Positions 1 through 14,674 of a stretch of 64,000 bases of DNA are shown piece by piece; within the stretch, counting starts at the first letter, position 1, and each line of letters begins with the position of its first letter. The position numbers and the translations under genes were made by a program. A model generated the notes under the pieces. That model made no database searches. It was not told where the DNA came from and saw only the letters and a list, made by a program, of their open reading frames with translations. Origin of the DNA: Adiantum capillus-veneris (taxonomy: Eukaryota > Streptophyta > Polypodiopsida > Polypodiales > Pteridaceae). The stretch covers positions 97,120,247 to 97,184,246 of the forward strand of contig CM043954.1 in the NCBI GenBank assembly GCA_014529385.2. Reading direction: 5' to 3'.

Positions 1-2714
1 CTACGGGCATCGCCCCACAACACATGGACGAGCAGTCCCAGGTGGATTTCTATTTTGATCACTTAAAATCTTTTAAAGTTCATTTTTAAGTTAGCATTGC
101 ATACGTAAAGTTATGAAGGATAAACTGGCTGAAAACGGAAGGTAACTTCCAACGTGCATTTGTTTATAATATAGGAAAGAATTGTTTGGGTTAAAACTGG
201 TTGAAATAGGAAAGATATGATTGATCATCCTTAAGACAGCTTGTCTCAAGACACCTCCGAATCCTTAGTATAAATTGATGATAATGATTGGCTTTCTAGC
301 CACGGATAAGTCGGTTACCCCCATGAACGTTGAGTTTCTACTCCTTGTCATGTCTTGATGTTTCTACATAAGTTAGGATTTCATTTTTTTAAATCCTAGG
401 GGAGCCGCCCGATTGTATGGGCAACTGGTTTAGTGTATGGGCACCCGAAACCTGGGGGGGGGGGGGGGGGGGGTTTATTCACTCCGGATTTGAATAAGGA
501 ATGGGTGCCGTTTTTCACCCTTAGGTGGTCTTGAGATAAGAAGAGTACTGGTCATGGTTATTATGGACAATGTTTTGATTGACACTACCTTTTCGTAAGT
601 TAAAGATGTCTGTTTTCTAAAAGAATGCTTTCAATGCTGTCTTCAAGGAATTAGTGTGATGAAACGTTAAAAGAAACCATTATTTTAAGTGTTAAAAAAA
701 TGTGATAATAAGATAAATGAATCTTGTGTGAGTGTGGGGTGGTAAGTGGGGATTGACTAAGGTTGTCAATCATGGACGGGTGGACCTGACTAGTCAGGTA
801 ACTATCCATCCCTGTGTGCTAAAACGTTTAGAAAACATCTTCACTTGGAAGAGATGAGTCCATCAACGCCTGTGCCCTCACATCTGTTAGGGGGGGAAAA
901 ACGTTGGTTGAGGATACCTTATCCCAATTGTGGCAGTTATAGGGCCGAAATAGTTTTTTGAACTTTTAATACGTTGTCCCATTTCCGCTGCGAGACAGGA
1001 CTAGGTCTTCTTCTAAGGCTTAGACCCAAGCCATTGCCAATGGTAAAGGTCTATTCCTTGGATTTTTCTTGTTTAGAGACTCTGATTTTTATCAGACATA
1101 GAGACCTGTCAAGGATCCCATCTCGATCTTGGTATTGGCGGGTTGGGGACCTTACAGAGTTGATCACCTCTTTCATCTTGAACGATGCAGTAGCTAGCCA
1201 CGAAGAAAAGGTTTCGAGCAATGTGGCCAAGAAGAGACTTTCAACTACAGACGAAAAGAGCAAAACTATAGAAGTTATGTTTTAGCTCCTTGGGACATCA
1301 TAAGAAAAAACATTGTCCCCATGCATTGGATTCATAGGACTTTAGCAAATGTCGTGAATGATTTGCCAACCATCTTTTACATGCCACCCAATAGGTATCT
1401 ACTTTCTTAGTTATTTGTATATGATGCAATCGGCCGATAGATATAGTATATAGAGTCAAGAAATTGCAAGAGTTGCTTTTCTTCTTTGATTCTCTGAAGG
1501 ATTTCCATCAAGTAAATCTCTTCATGTTGTTTGGATTTTGTTGTTAACAATTTCTCTTTGTTCTTTCGTGGGCATGGCCCATTGAACAACATACAATTTC
1601 TGCTACAAAATGCATACTTGATGAAAGTTGGCAGATGCATAAGATAGCTATGAGAATAGTTACTTAATAAAGTATTTAATGTGAAGCAAGGCTTCAATTT
1701 TAGGCATCTTGCATAGAAGCTTCCATAGTTTGGAATATGCTGTCAACATATGAACTTAGGGAAACTTTGCAACATGTTTGAATGTTTTTTTCCTAGAGGT
1801 TGGTATAAACCAAGTCAAGAGGGCATGCATCGATTGTACGATAGCTCTCTACCTCTTAGTATACGTGGCTATGAGCGAGATTAAATCGCAATGAAAAAAT
1901 TAGCTTGCATTTCCTTCTGAACAAGGATTTCCTTCTGAATTTCTTGGCAACTTGCCTTAGAGGGGCACCAAAGTTAACAATTTCAAGTTATGCTTGTTTT
2001 TTGTGTTGTAACCTTTCATTTGAAAAAGATTTCCCTGATGTGCAAAGCTAAGTGCTTTGATACACTTGACGAGAAGCAAGGCGTCTATTTCGCACCAAAG
2101 TATTTTCCTTTGAGTTAGGATCAAGGGTCATGGCACATAGGTGTGGAAAATTGGTAGCATGGATATAAGATCACGTTTCATGTTTGGCAATGTCAAATTG
2201 TGATGTATCCATGCCAAAGCAAACTATGCAAGGCACGTATGGCATCGGCTCATGTTGGTGAGACCTTTATTGAAGCCGAGGTCTTATCATTTTATTTTTT
2301 TGATATACATGCATGGCGTGCCAGTATGATGGGATTCATTCCACTAAGTAATTGTTTGTGCTTTCGCTATAACATCAACTATATTGTGTCAAAGACATCC
2401 TTATCCACTGCATAGTCTTTGTGTGGATTTACTTGCTGTGATGTCCAGAGTCACATTGGACTATAATAATTTTAAAGCCAAGGTAAGAACTTATTTTTTT
2501 GATGATTTTTCTCAAAATTTATCCTATTAATGTTGTTGCAGGGGTTAACTCTCTAATAGTGAGGCTGGTATATTAGCTTGTGATCATTGTATATGTCTAC
2601 CATGGTGGGCACTTTATATCATTGGCTCTATGCACAAGGTGCTGCCGATATACGTGACATTTTCTATGGGTAGCATGTAGGCATGGCCTCACTATCAAGC
2701 AACTAATTCATGGG
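1..2714. other. No recognisable gene
   Basis: This stretch is AT-rich with scattered stops in all frames. The short open frames in it show no family signature on either strand. A run of about 15 G lies near 459-473. It is continuous with the sequence after 14674, because the intervening DNA is an inserted retrotransposon, so it may be part of the same old repeat debris as the integrase relic at 16.4-17.2 kb. I see no promoter or RNA gene that I can defend. Confidence 0.6.
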
Positions 2715-2720
2715 ACGACA
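2715..2720. repeat. Target-site duplication, left copy (ACGACA)
   Basis: ACGACA directly precedes the left LTR start at 2721. The same six bases follow the right LTR at 14669-14674. Five bases is usual for gypsy elements, and the sixth may be chance. The match supports a single insertion event spanning 2721-14668. Confidence 0.7.
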
Positions 2721-3766
2721 TGGGACGATGAAGAGGGGGAATGGGGGAACACGCCCGACACAAACACAAGGGCCTATTTATAGCTCAGGGTATCCACAAC
2801 ACCCCTATCCTCTCGGAAAACACATTCAAAAAACACACCTTACACAAGTAGACCATCGGCTGCTCAATTTTCATTGTTCTCACACTCCACAAACTCACCA
2901 CACCACTCACACCTACTGCCATGGTCTGTCTCCACCCTTGCACACACCGAACAGTCACTCAATCTCACTCTCTCACACAAAACACCATCGGTCCGGGGGG
3001 GCACACACTTCCACACTACAGGCACCGAGGGGAAACATGGAAGCAGGAGTAAGAGAATGGGGCAAAGGGAAACAACAGCAACAGAGGGAAACAATGGCTT
3101 GATTGCACTTCAAAAAGCATGTACATTGGCTTGCACTACCATCACTATGGCCATTTTCAGGAAAAAGGTACAAAGGGGTTGATCTATCAGAGAAATCCGC
3201 TTTGCAGGCTTCAAACGGCACCCAAAAATCCAGGAAAAAATCCCCCAATTTGATTCAATTTTGACTTTTATAAGGGGGGGGGGGGGGGGGGGTTTCAATT
3301 TGGGAAATTGCCACTTATTGGTCCATCTGACACCCTAATTTGGTATTTTTGGGAAGGGGGTACCGCCTTGCTTCATCTGCTCAATCCTTCCCTCTCTTTT
3401 GCACTTGGGGGGGGTGCAATAGCGAGGTCGCTATTGACCCTAGGCTTTTTTATTATTTTTGATTTTTTCTCCTTCATTTTTTACCCCTTTGTGGGGGCCT
3501 AGCTTTGCACTGCCTCTTTGGCCCAATTTTGGTCCTCTTTGTCCGACTCACTTCTTCTCTCTTCTTTTCTCTCCCCTCCTTTGCATTTTTTGGTCCAGTC
3601 TTCCTTCCTTGCTCTTGCCTTGGTCTTTGCCTCTACTCAGCCCACATGGCTGCCCTCGTTTGAACACATGGCAACCTCCTCCCTTACACTTGGGGGCCTT
3701 TGCTCGGCTGGCCCTGCTTTTGCTTGGCCAAATGACTTCCCCTTATACCCATGGTGGCCTTCGGGG

Positions 3767-3820
<54 letters not shown>

Positions 3821-5650
3821 CATGCTCATTGCCCTGCTTCTGGCTGCTCTACTCCACCACGGGATGCGCCCCTTTTATGCTAGGGGGAGGGGGGCATTAG
3901 CGAGGTCGCTAATGCCTCCTCTCTCTCTTTCCAAAATGGTACCGCGGGAACGACCCCCTCATAGGGCGGCCTTCCACGTCATCACTGTGCGGATGCAGCA
4001 CCGCCTCCTACTCTCTCCTCATGTTGGCGCGAGCGCCTGATGCCACCCCTCGTCGGCGAAAACCGCCGGTTGTCCCCCATACGCCATCGCACTATCGGCG
4101 CTACACCCAAGGCCACGAAGGAAGCGCTCCATAGGAGCCCGCCATCGCCCACAGCTTAACGGAGCTGCCCACCTTTGTCATGCCAATGGGAAGACCTTTT
4201 TTTGGGTCAAATACCCTTGACTCGCAGCATGCAGCTCCCCATGTGGGATTTCTTCTTCTGCCACATGGCAAACACTTACACAAGTCTGCCATATTTTACC
4301 TAGAGGCCGGTTTCCCAAGACGCAAAACCCGTCAGATTTCCAATGTGCCGATCTCGGGTCGGGAAAGTCTTGCCGCCTTCTGCCCGTTTTGAGCGTGCTA
4401 TCCGAGGCCGCAAAAAAGGCAAAAAAATAACTGTCAATCTCTTCATTAACACTAGCTCTCGACTTCGTCTTGCTTTATCTTGCTGACCAAGAACCTGATT
4501 GACGAGTTGTTGATTTGTGCTAGCTCCACATGATGCATACTATCTTTGAGAACCTTGGTGAGGCCAAAAAGATGCCAGATGGCACATCCTCCGATGTGGG
4601 CAAGTGGGCTCAGACCCGGCCCCCGAGAAATCTTCTGATGGCCATAACTTTCTAACCAGGCTTCGATTCGCAATCCGAGAAGATCGGCATGCTCCATAGC
4701 TCGAGCACTACAAATGTATCCACTGACACTTGCCTGGGCCACCCATCCTCAGCTGCCCTGCCCGTTGGGGATCTGCTACACACTCTACCTTTAAACTTCA
4801 GTATCTTGCACACCTGTCCTCACCTGCCCTGCTCGTTGGGGATCTGCTACACACTCTACCTTTAAACTTCAGTATCTTGCACACCTGGGCTCCGTTTGAC
4901 GGGCCGTCTGGATCGGCTTCTAGAGCACACTGAACACTACATTGCAGAGCACTGACTTGGTATTTTGTGCACCTTCATCTGCCATCCCACTGTCAATCTC
5001 TTCATTAACACTAGCTCTCGACTTCGTCTTGCTTTATCTTGCTGACCAAGAACCTGATTGACGAGTTGTTGATTTGTGCTAGCTCCACATGATGCATACT
5101 ATCTTTGAGAACCTTGGTGAGGCCAAAAAGATGCCAGATGGCACATCCTCCGATGTGGGCAAGTGGGCTCAGACCCGGCCCCCGGGAAATCTTCTGATGG
5201 CCATAACTTTCTAACCAGGCTTCGATTCACAATCCGAGAAGACCGGCATGCTCCATAGCTCGAGCACTACAAATGTATCCACTGACACCTACCTGGGCCA
5301 CCTGTCCTCAGCTGCCCTGCCCGTTGGGGATCTGCTACACACTCTACCTTTAAACTTCAGTATCTTGCACACCTGGGCTCCGTTTGACGGGCCGTCTGGA
5401 TCGACTTCTAGAGCACACTGAACACTACATTGCAGAGCACTGACTTAGAATTTTGTGCACCTTCATCTGCCATTCCATCTAGACCATCCCGCAGCTCTTT
5501 TGGCCCAAAAAACCGCATGGAACAGACACTTCCGCTACCCTTTGGCTGCCTTGGGCTATGGTACCCGTCCTAGCCTTCTGCACTACACTTGCTTGCTGCC
5601 TCTGTTTGGCATAGACCACCTCCTAGCTTTGACCAACTTTGGATGCACCA
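2721..5650 (-). repeat. 3' LTR of element 1
   Basis: This direct repeat of 12048-14668 is about 2930 bp, roughly 310 bp longer than its partner. Most of the extra length is a tandem duplication (period 559 bp, units starting at 4431 and 4990). On the minus strand it begins TGGTGCA and ends CCA, close to the TG..CA rule. The element's purine tract is just outside it (5651-5670). It contains a (CT)n tract at 3771-3818, a G run near 3276-3292, and a short inverted motif resembling 'gcaatagcgaggtcgctattg' around 3416-3436. No protein is encoded; open frames across the CT tract are artefacts of the simple repeat. Confidence 0.88.
4431..5455. repeat. 559-bp tandem duplication inside the 3' LTR
   Basis: The sequence starting 'ctgtcaatctcttcattaac' at 4431 starts again at 4990, and the following roughly 460 bases are nearly identical. 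The first unit also holds a smaller duplication: a block of about 68 bp ending 'cagtatcttgcacacct' occurs twice between 4742 and 4890. The partner LTR has this block once (from about 13978), so the duplication arose in one LTR after or during the last transposition. Confidence 0.85.
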
Positions 5651-5672
5651 TCATTGCCCAGCCCCTTCATCA
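5648..5672 (-). promoter_or_regulatory. Probable polypurine tract of element 1
   Basis: On the minus strand the bases just before the 3' LTR read 'gaaggggctgggcaatgatgg'. A purine-rich stretch at this exact position is expected to prime plus-strand DNA synthesis in LTR retrotransposons. It is interrupted by pyrimidines, so it is a weak example. Confidence 0.5.
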
Positions 5673-5906
5673 GACATTTATGTTCAAACAAAAGCATATG
5701 TACAAAACTTTAAAACTGGCACACCAAACTGACGATTAAAAGCACTCGCAAAACCATAATTGTATGTACAAACTATGTACAAATGCTTCATCTTTTTTCT
5801 CTCGCACATCGCATGTTTTAGGTGGGTTTCCCACCCCCCTTGACTACAACTTGCTGCACCTCAGGAACTAAATCCCTCTCAAAATACAGTTTGAGCCACA
5901 CACCAT

Positions 5907-7150
5907 TCACCCTATCCTAAGAAGCTTGCCATTTGCTCTTACCAGCTGATAGGTCCCATTCGGAAAGGTCTTGTGCACTTTATACGGACCTGTCCACTTC
6001 TTCTTGAACTTCTTCTGGAATGTGAAATCCAAGTAGCTTTCGTACTTCATGACCAGGTCTCCTTCTTCTATCTTCTTGTTTGGCAGGTTCTGATTAAACT
6101 TGGCAACCCGCTTCTCTCTTTGCTTCACATAGTAGTCTTCCGCTACCTCTCTATCCATCTGCAAAGCCTCTAAACTGGCTATCCGATCCTGTAGAACTAC
6201 TTGTTGGGTGGCATTGACACGCCACATACCCTTCAAAGCACCTAATTGTGCATGCACCGGCAACACAGCTTCCTTACCATTGACTAGCTCGAATGGAGTG
6301 AAATTTGTAGCTACTTTATAGGATGTTCTATACGCCCACAGTCACTTCTCTAGATTTGTCTCCCACTCAGCTTCTTGTGTGTACACGTACTTTGTTAACA
6401 TTTTGACGATTTGACCATTAGCACTCTCGACTAGACCATTGCATTGGGGGTGATGGGGCTAGGAAAACTGATGCTGAATCTTTAGCTTTCCACTAATGCA
6501 CTCATGAGCTTGCTTCTAAACCCCTGAGCCCTATCAGAAACTAACACCCATGGAACACCAAAATGGCAACAAATGTTATCAAACACAAACTGAGCCACCA
6601 CATTAGCATTTACCTCCTTCACAGCCTTGGCTTCGACCCACCTTGTAAGGTGGTCAATGGCTACCTACACGTACTTCTTACCGCTCATAGACTTTGGGAG
6701 ACATCCAAACCCCACTTTTCAAAAGCACTTTGTGCGATGATGGCACCTTGTGACTCCGCTACCAGTCATCTTTCACCTATAGTCTGACACTCGTGGCATG
6801 TCTTGCACCAATAATGTACGTCGTTCACTATGGAAGGCCGCCAAAAACCTGCTCTAAGCACTTGAAATAGAACCTGGTCTTTGCCCTAGTGTCCGCTTTC
6901 TTCATGGCATTGCTCTAGCACCATTCCTATCTCTTCTTTGTACAACACCCTTCTAAGCACTCCGTCACGCCCATAGTTCATGAGATCTTCACCTACCAGT
7001 GTGAATTTGCGGGCCTTTGCACTACTCTTCTCTTCTGCAACTTAGACAAACCCTCTGAACACTGCCCTGTATTCAAAAACCCTTCAATCTCCTTTAGAGT
7101 CTCCCTACCCACATAAGTGGCTGGGGCCACATATAGACCTGCAATACGCT
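5907..7150 (-). pseudogene. Integrase remnant of element 1
   Basis: This is the C-terminal part of the element's pol. An open stretch at 5907-6266 encodes an integrase C-terminal region containing 'KKWTGPYKVHKTFPNGTYQL', a GPF/Y-like module. Upstream on the same strand, translated pieces at about 6270-6470 match the end of the catalytic core ('PHHPQCNGLVES', carrying the catalytic Glu, and 'FTPFELVNGKEAVLPVH'). Further pieces reach the RNase H end near 7150. Stops and frame changes break the core, so no complete integrase remains. The H2C2 zinc motif is not clearly readable. Confidence 0.8.
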
Positions 7151-7151
7151 C

Positions 7152-9089
7152 TTATACTTTGCTACTTGCTAACTGATCCACCTCTTGGTTCTGCTCTCTT
7201 CTCACATGCTTGAATTGGACCTCTTCAAAAGACTTCAACATCTTCTTGATGAAAAAGAACCAATGCTTCAACGAATCGTGCTTTACCTGCCATTGGCCTA
7301 ACAATTGCTTGATGACTAGCAATGCATCTCCCTTCACCACAAACCTTGAAATTCCAAACTCTATACATTGCTTTAAACCCAAATGCAGCGTGAGATACTC
7401 TGCCTCATTATTGGTGTGGACATCCTCTAGATCATACGCCTTCAAAAATATAGCTTTGTCGTGTGGGTCATGTATTACCACACCTCCTCCTGCCTTCTGT
7501 ACTACCCTTCGATACGCTCCGTCGAACCACATTGTAAAAGCATCCTTCAAATTCAGCTCCTCCTTAGCGTCATGTCGCACCACTCTTGGATAGGCCGGTA
7601 AATCGACAGCCTTGCTGACAAGAATGTCTGCCAAGTGAGACCAACTCGTGCGATCTACCTTGAAATCGAACTCGAACTCTTGTAGCTCCAACACCCACTT
7701 CATAATCCTCCTTCCTGGCTTCAAATGTAGCACTACCTTTGGCAATAGATTATTAGATGTTAACACAAAAAACTTGCACACAATTAAATGCACCTTGAAC
7801 TTCCTGCAAGCAAAGACCAGAGCCATCACCTATTGCTCTGCCTCGGTGTAGGTAGCCTCTCCTGGGCTAATCACCCTGCTCTCAAAGTATATTGGCTTGT
7901 AGCTTCTCCATACCTTTTGCAGTAGAACCGCTCCAATAGCAACTGTGCCCACTGTCATAGACACATAGAAGCCGTCCTCTTGATTGGGAGGACATACCGC
8001 TGGCAATTGACACAAAATATCCTTGACCCTATCAAAAGCCTCCTGAGCTTCTCCATCCCATTCAAAACCATGCACCTGCTGAGCCCTCTTTTGAAGAGGA
8101 TGCACATATTGCGACCACATCCAAAAGAAACGTGATAGATACTTCAACATCTTCTTGATGGAAAAGAACCAATGCTTCAACGAATCGCGCTTTACCTGCC
8201 ATTGGCCTAACAGTTGCTTGATGACTAGCAATGCATCTCCCTTCACCACCAACCTTGAAATGCCAAACTCTATACATTGCTTTAAACCCAAATGCAGCGT
8301 GAGATACTCCACCTCATTATTGGTGTGGACATCCTCTAGATCATACGTCTTCAAAAATATAGCTTTGTTGTGTGGGTCGTGTATTACCACACCTCCTCCT
8401 GCCTTTTGTACTACCCTTCGATACTCTCCGTCGAACCACATTGTAAAAGCATCCTTCAAATTCAGCTCATCCTTAGCGTCATCTCGCACCACTCTTGGAT
8501 AGGCCGGTAAATTGACAGCCTTGCTGACAAGAATGTCTGCCAAGCGAGACAAACTCATGCGATCTACCTTGAACTCGAACTCGAACTCTTGTAGCTCCAA
8601 CACCCACTTCATAATCCTCCTTCCTGGCTTCAAATGTAGCACTACCTTTGGCAATAGATTATTAGATGTTAACACAAAAAACTTGCACACAATTAAATGC
8701 ACCTTGAACTTCCTGCAAGCAAAGACCAGAGCCATCACCTATTGCTCTACCTCGGTGTAGGTAGCCTCTCCTGGGCTAATCACCCTGCTCTCAAAGTATA
8801 TTGGCTTGTAGCTTCTCCATACCTTTTGGAGTAGAACCGCTCCAATAGCAACTGTGCCCACTGTCATAGACACATAGAAGTCGTCCTCTTGATTGGGAGG
8901 ACATACCCCTGGCAATTGACACAAAATATGATTGACCCTATCAAAAGCCTTCTGAGCTTCTCCATCCCATTCAAAACCATGCACCTGTTGAGCCCTCTTT
9001 TGAAGACGATGCACATATTGCGACCACATCCAAAAGAAATGTGATAGATAATTCACTTTATGAACAAACAAAACCCAAAACTTGAGCAT
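7152..9089 (-). pseudogene. Tandemly duplicated RNase H region of element 1
   Basis: Two copies of a 909-bp block (about 7233-8141 and 8142-9050) each hold the RT connection ('FFWMWSQYVH'), the classical RNase H ('TVGTVAIGAVLLQK') and the second, Tat-type RNase H ('MWFDGAYRRVVQKAGGG', then 'NNEAEY' and 'VKGDALLVIKQLLGQW'). 909 is divisible by three, so the frame is kept across the junction, where the second RNase H of one copy ('IKKMLK') runs into the connection of the next ('YLSRFF'). Both copies carry the same TAG just before 'VMALVF', so that stop predates the duplication. A related element in this window has Leu at that position. Confidence 0.9.
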
Positions 9090-9783
9090 CTGATGGTGGT
9101 TCCATCACCACCAATGCCTTCACCTTCTTGGGATTAGCCTCTATACCGTTTTGCGACACCACATGACTCAATAGCTGCTCTCGAGGTTGTGCTAGCTTGC
9201 ACTTCTTGGGGTTTAACTGACCTCCTTCTTCATCAAGCCTTTGAAAGCATAACTGCAGCTTCAATAGGTGCTCCAATCTTGAATTGTAGCAACCTATATC
9301 ATCCATAAAGACCCTGATAAAACGCCCTAGGTATGGACCAAATACCCTATTGATCCAATCTTGGAAGGTGGCATATGCATTCACCAGTCCGAACGGCATC
9401 CTGTGTGGTAAGCGAAACAACCCCATGGAGATATGAATGTGGTTTTCAACTAGTCTTCAAGTGCAATCGCTATCTAAAAGTACCCCGAAAAGCCATCCAT
9501 AATCGAGTATCTTTCATGCCCAGCCACCTGGTTTAGGATTTCGTCTTGAACTGGCAATGGATAGTGATTCCTCTTGGTTGAGGCATTTAGTGGCTTGTAG
9601 TCGACACACACTCTCCATTTCCCATTCTTCTTAGGGGTTATAACCACTGGTGAGACCCACTCTGACTCTTTCACAGGATATATGATGTCTGCCTCTAGCA
9701 ACTTATTGATCTCCTGCCAAAGGGCCTCCTTCTGGATTTCCCCTAGTCTTCTCAACTTCTGCGCTTTAGGCTTATGTCCCTCC

Positions 9784-11445
<1,662 letters not shown>

Positions 11446-12033
11446 CGTTTCGTAGCCTGATACACCCTGCTCTATCTTCTTCTTTATCTTTCTGCTCTTT
11501 GATCATGTAATCACTACCGCACCATTGCAATTATTTGGGCTCTTGAAATTGACCTTTTCTCTTACCTTGGAATGCAGACACGCCATGAACTTATCCAGTT
11601 TGAAGTAGTCTCCATTAGCCAACTACATGGATGTCGATAATTCTCTCCAACACTCTTCAAAATGACCCAAAAACAGATTGAACTCTTTACTTACATCTTG
11701 CTTAAGCGCCTTCAGCTTTGCATCCATCTCGACTGGGGACACCTCTTTGCAAAAATCGTAAAGAAACCTCGCCCGTAGAGCCGGCCATGCTTGCTTCAGC
11801 TCGCCTTCCAACGCTTCATACCATACTTTAGCTTTACCACGCATCACCAAAGTAAAAGCCTACATCTTGCTATCCTCGTTCGGCATACGCAATGATAGCA
11901 TATACAAATCGAAATCCGACACCCACTCATCAGGGCTCTCTTCGCCTGTGAAATCGGTCCATAGCTTCTAGCTGGCATGACTTCGACGCAAAAAAATGCT
12001 TCTTCTCGATTAACTGGGAGCAATCAGCATGAT
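11446..12033 (-). pseudogene. Gag N-terminal region of element 1
   Basis: Minus-strand pieces resemble retrotransposon gag. 'SPDEWVSDFDLYMLSLRMP' (about 11886-11945) is followed by 'VMRGKAKVWYEALEGELKQA' (ending near 11790) and 'FNLFLGHFEECWREL'. The pattern of an aromatic-rich helix, then a W-Y/F pair, then a FxxxWxxL-like helix is common to gag proteins of this lineage. At least two in-frame stops and a frame change break it before the zinc knuckle. The first codons lie very near the primer-binding site, so this element lacks the long pre-gag leader seen in its relatives at 24 and 52 kb. Confidence 0.75.
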
Positions 12034-12047
12034 CCTCAGTGGGGGCA
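12034..12047 (-). promoter_or_regulatory. Primer-binding site of element 1
   Basis: Directly inside the 5' LTR the minus strand reads TGCCCCCACTGAGG. The two other Tat-like elements in this window have TTGGTGCCCCCACTGAGG or a one-base variant at the same place. It should pair with the 3' end of a host tRNA whose acceptor strand ends CCTCAGTGGGGGCACCA. I cannot name the tRNA from sequence alone. Confidence 0.75.
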
Positions 12048-13227
12048 TGAGAAGATGGAGAGGGGGAATGGGGGAGCACGCCCAACACAAACACAAGGGC
12101 CTCTCTATAGCTCAGGGTATCCACAACACCCCTATCCTCTCGGAAAAAACGTTCAAAAAACACACCTTACACTAGAAGACCACCGCCTCCTCAATTTTCA
12201 ATGTTCTCACACTCCACAAACTCACCACACCACTCACACCTACTGCCATGGTCTCTCTCCATCCTTACACACACCCACAATCACTCAATCTCACTCTCTC
12301 ACACAAAACACCATCGGTCCGGGGGGGCACACACTTCCACACTACCGGCACCGAGGGGAAACATGAAAGTAGAGAAAGAGAAGGGGGGAAAGGCAAACAA
12401 CAACAACAGAGGGAAACAATGGCTTGATTGCACTTCAAAAAGCATGTACACTGGCTTGCATTGCCATCACTATGGCCATTTTCAGGAAAAAGTTACAAAG
12501 GGGTTAATCTATCAGAGAACTCCGCTTTGCAGGCTTCATACGACACCAAAAAATCCAGGAAAAAAGCCCCCAATTTGATTCAATTTTGACTTTTATAGGG
12601 GGGGTTTCAATTTGGAAAATTGCCACTTATTGGTCCATCTGGTACCCTAATTTTTGGGAAGGGGGTACCGCCTTGCTTCATCTGCTCAATCCTTCTCTCT
12701 CTTTTGCACTTTGGGGGGGGGGGGGGGGGGGGGGGGGAGGGGGGGGGCAATAGCGAGGTCACTATTGCCCCTAGGCTTTTTATTTATTTTTTTCTCCTTC
12801 ATTTTTTACCCCTTTGTGGGGGCCTAGCTTTGCACTTCCTCTTTGGCCCAATTTTGATCCTCTTTGTCCGACTAACACTTGCCTTCTTCTGCCTTCTTTT
12901 CTCTCCCCTCCTGTGCATTTTTTGGTCCCCCGGCCTTCCTTCCTTGCTCTTGCCTTGGTCTTTGCCTCTACTCGGCCCACCTACCTGCCCTCGTTTAAAC
13001 ACATGGCGGCCTCCTCCCTTGAACTTGGGGGCCTTTGCTCGGCTGACCCTGGTTTTGCTTGGCCAAATACCTTCACCTTATACCCATGGTGGCCTCTACT
13101 TGGCCCACCTACCTGCCCTCGTTTGAACACATGGCAGCCTCCTCCCTTGAACTTGGGGGCATTTGCTCGATTGGTTCTGCTTTTGCTTGGCCAAATGCCT
13201 TCACCTTATACCCATGGTGGCCTTCGG

Positions 13228-13271
<44 letters not shown>

Positions 13272-14668
13272 CCCCCCCCCCCCCCCCCCCCCCAATGCCC
13301 ACTATCCTGCTTCTGGCTGTTCTACTCCACCGTGGGACGCGCCCCTTTTATGCTAGGGGGAGGGGGGGCATTAGTGAGGTCGCTAATGCCTTTTCTCTCT
13401 CTTTCCAAAATGGTGCCGCCGGAACGACCCCCTCATCGGGCTGCCTTCCATGTCATCACTATGTGGATGCAGCACGGCCTCCTCCTCTCTCCTCACGCTG
13501 GCGCGAGCGCCTGACTCCACCCCTCGTCGGCCAAAACCATCGGTTGTCCCCCATGCACCACCGCGCCATATGCGCTGCGCCCAAGGCCGCCAAGGCAGTG
13601 CTCCATAGGAGCCCGCCATCACCCACACCTCAACGGAGCTGCCCACCTTTGTCATGCCAATGGGAAGACCTTTTTTTGGGTCAAATACCCCTAACTCGCG
13701 GTATGCAGCTCCCCATGTGGGATTTCTTCTTCTGCCATGTGGCAGCAGCCCTCCTTTGGGTAGTCTTCATGGCCTTTTTTTCTTATATAAAAAAACCCTT
13801 CACACTCATTTTCTTTGGCCCCACTTCACAAGTCTGCCATATATTACCCAGAGGCCGATTTCCCAAGACGCAAAACCCGTCGGATTTCCACTGTGCCGAT
13901 CTCGGGTCGGGAAAGTCTTGCTGCCTTCTGCCTGTTTTGAGCCTGCTATCTGAGGCCGCAAAAAGGCAAAAAAACAACTCTCAATCTCTTCATTAACACT
14001 AGCTCTCGACTTCGTCCTGCTGTATCTTGCTAACCAAGAACCCGATTTGACGAGCTGTTGATTTGTGCTAGCTTCACATGATGCATACTATCTTTGAGAA
14101 CCTTGGTGAGGCCAAAAAGATGCCAGATGGCACATCCTCCGATGTGGGCAAGCGGGCTCAGACCCGGCCCCCGGGAAATCTTCTGATGGCCATAACTTTC
14201 TAACCAGAGCTTCGATTCGCAATCCGAGAAGACCGGCATGCTCCATAGCTTGAGCACTACAAATCATGCTGCATAGCTCGAGCACTACAAATGTATCCAT
14301 TGACACCTGCCTAGGCCACTTGTCCTCAACTGCCCTGCCCGTTGGGGATCTGCGACACATTCTACCTTTAAACTTCAGTATCTTGCACACCGGGGCTCTG
14401 TTTGACGGGTCGTCTGGACCGGCTTCTAGAGATAACTGAACACTACATTCCAGAGCACCGACTTGGAATTTTGTGCACCTTCATCTGCCATCCCATCTGG
14501 ACTATCCGTCAACTCTTTTGGCCCAAAAACCCGCATGGAACAGACACTTCCGCTACCCTTTGGCTGCCTTGGGCTTTGGTACCTGTCGTAGCCTTCTGCA
14601 CTGCACTTGCCTACTGCCTCTGCCTGGCATAGACCACCTCCTAGCTTCGACCAACTTTGGCTGCACCA
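12048..14668 (-). repeat. 5' LTR of element 1
   Basis: This is the partner of 2721-5650, about 2620 bp. It starts next to the primer-binding site and ends against ACGACA at 14669. It has its own local changes: an extra duplicated block around 12962-13200 ('gcccacctacctgccctcgt' occurs twice), a G-rich run at 12713-12747, and a (CT)n run passing into 25 C (13231-13293). The two LTRs differ by many substitutions and indels, so the insertion is not recent. Confidence 0.88.
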
Positions 14669-14674
14669 ACGACA
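14669..14674. repeat. Target-site duplication, right copy (ACGACA)
   Basis: This matches 2715-2720 and closes element 1. Confidence 0.7.

Noticed and set aside
974-1285. 103-codon plus-strand frame overlapped by a 70-codon minus-strand frame
   Set aside because: No recognisable domain, no neighbouring coding context and no sign of splicing; frames of this length occur by chance.
3459-4040. 193-codon frame in the 3' LTR, with a similar frame at 12814-13996
   Set aside because: These frames lie inside LTRs, shift between the two copies and cross CT tracts. Their products resemble no protein, and the element's genes are on the other strand.
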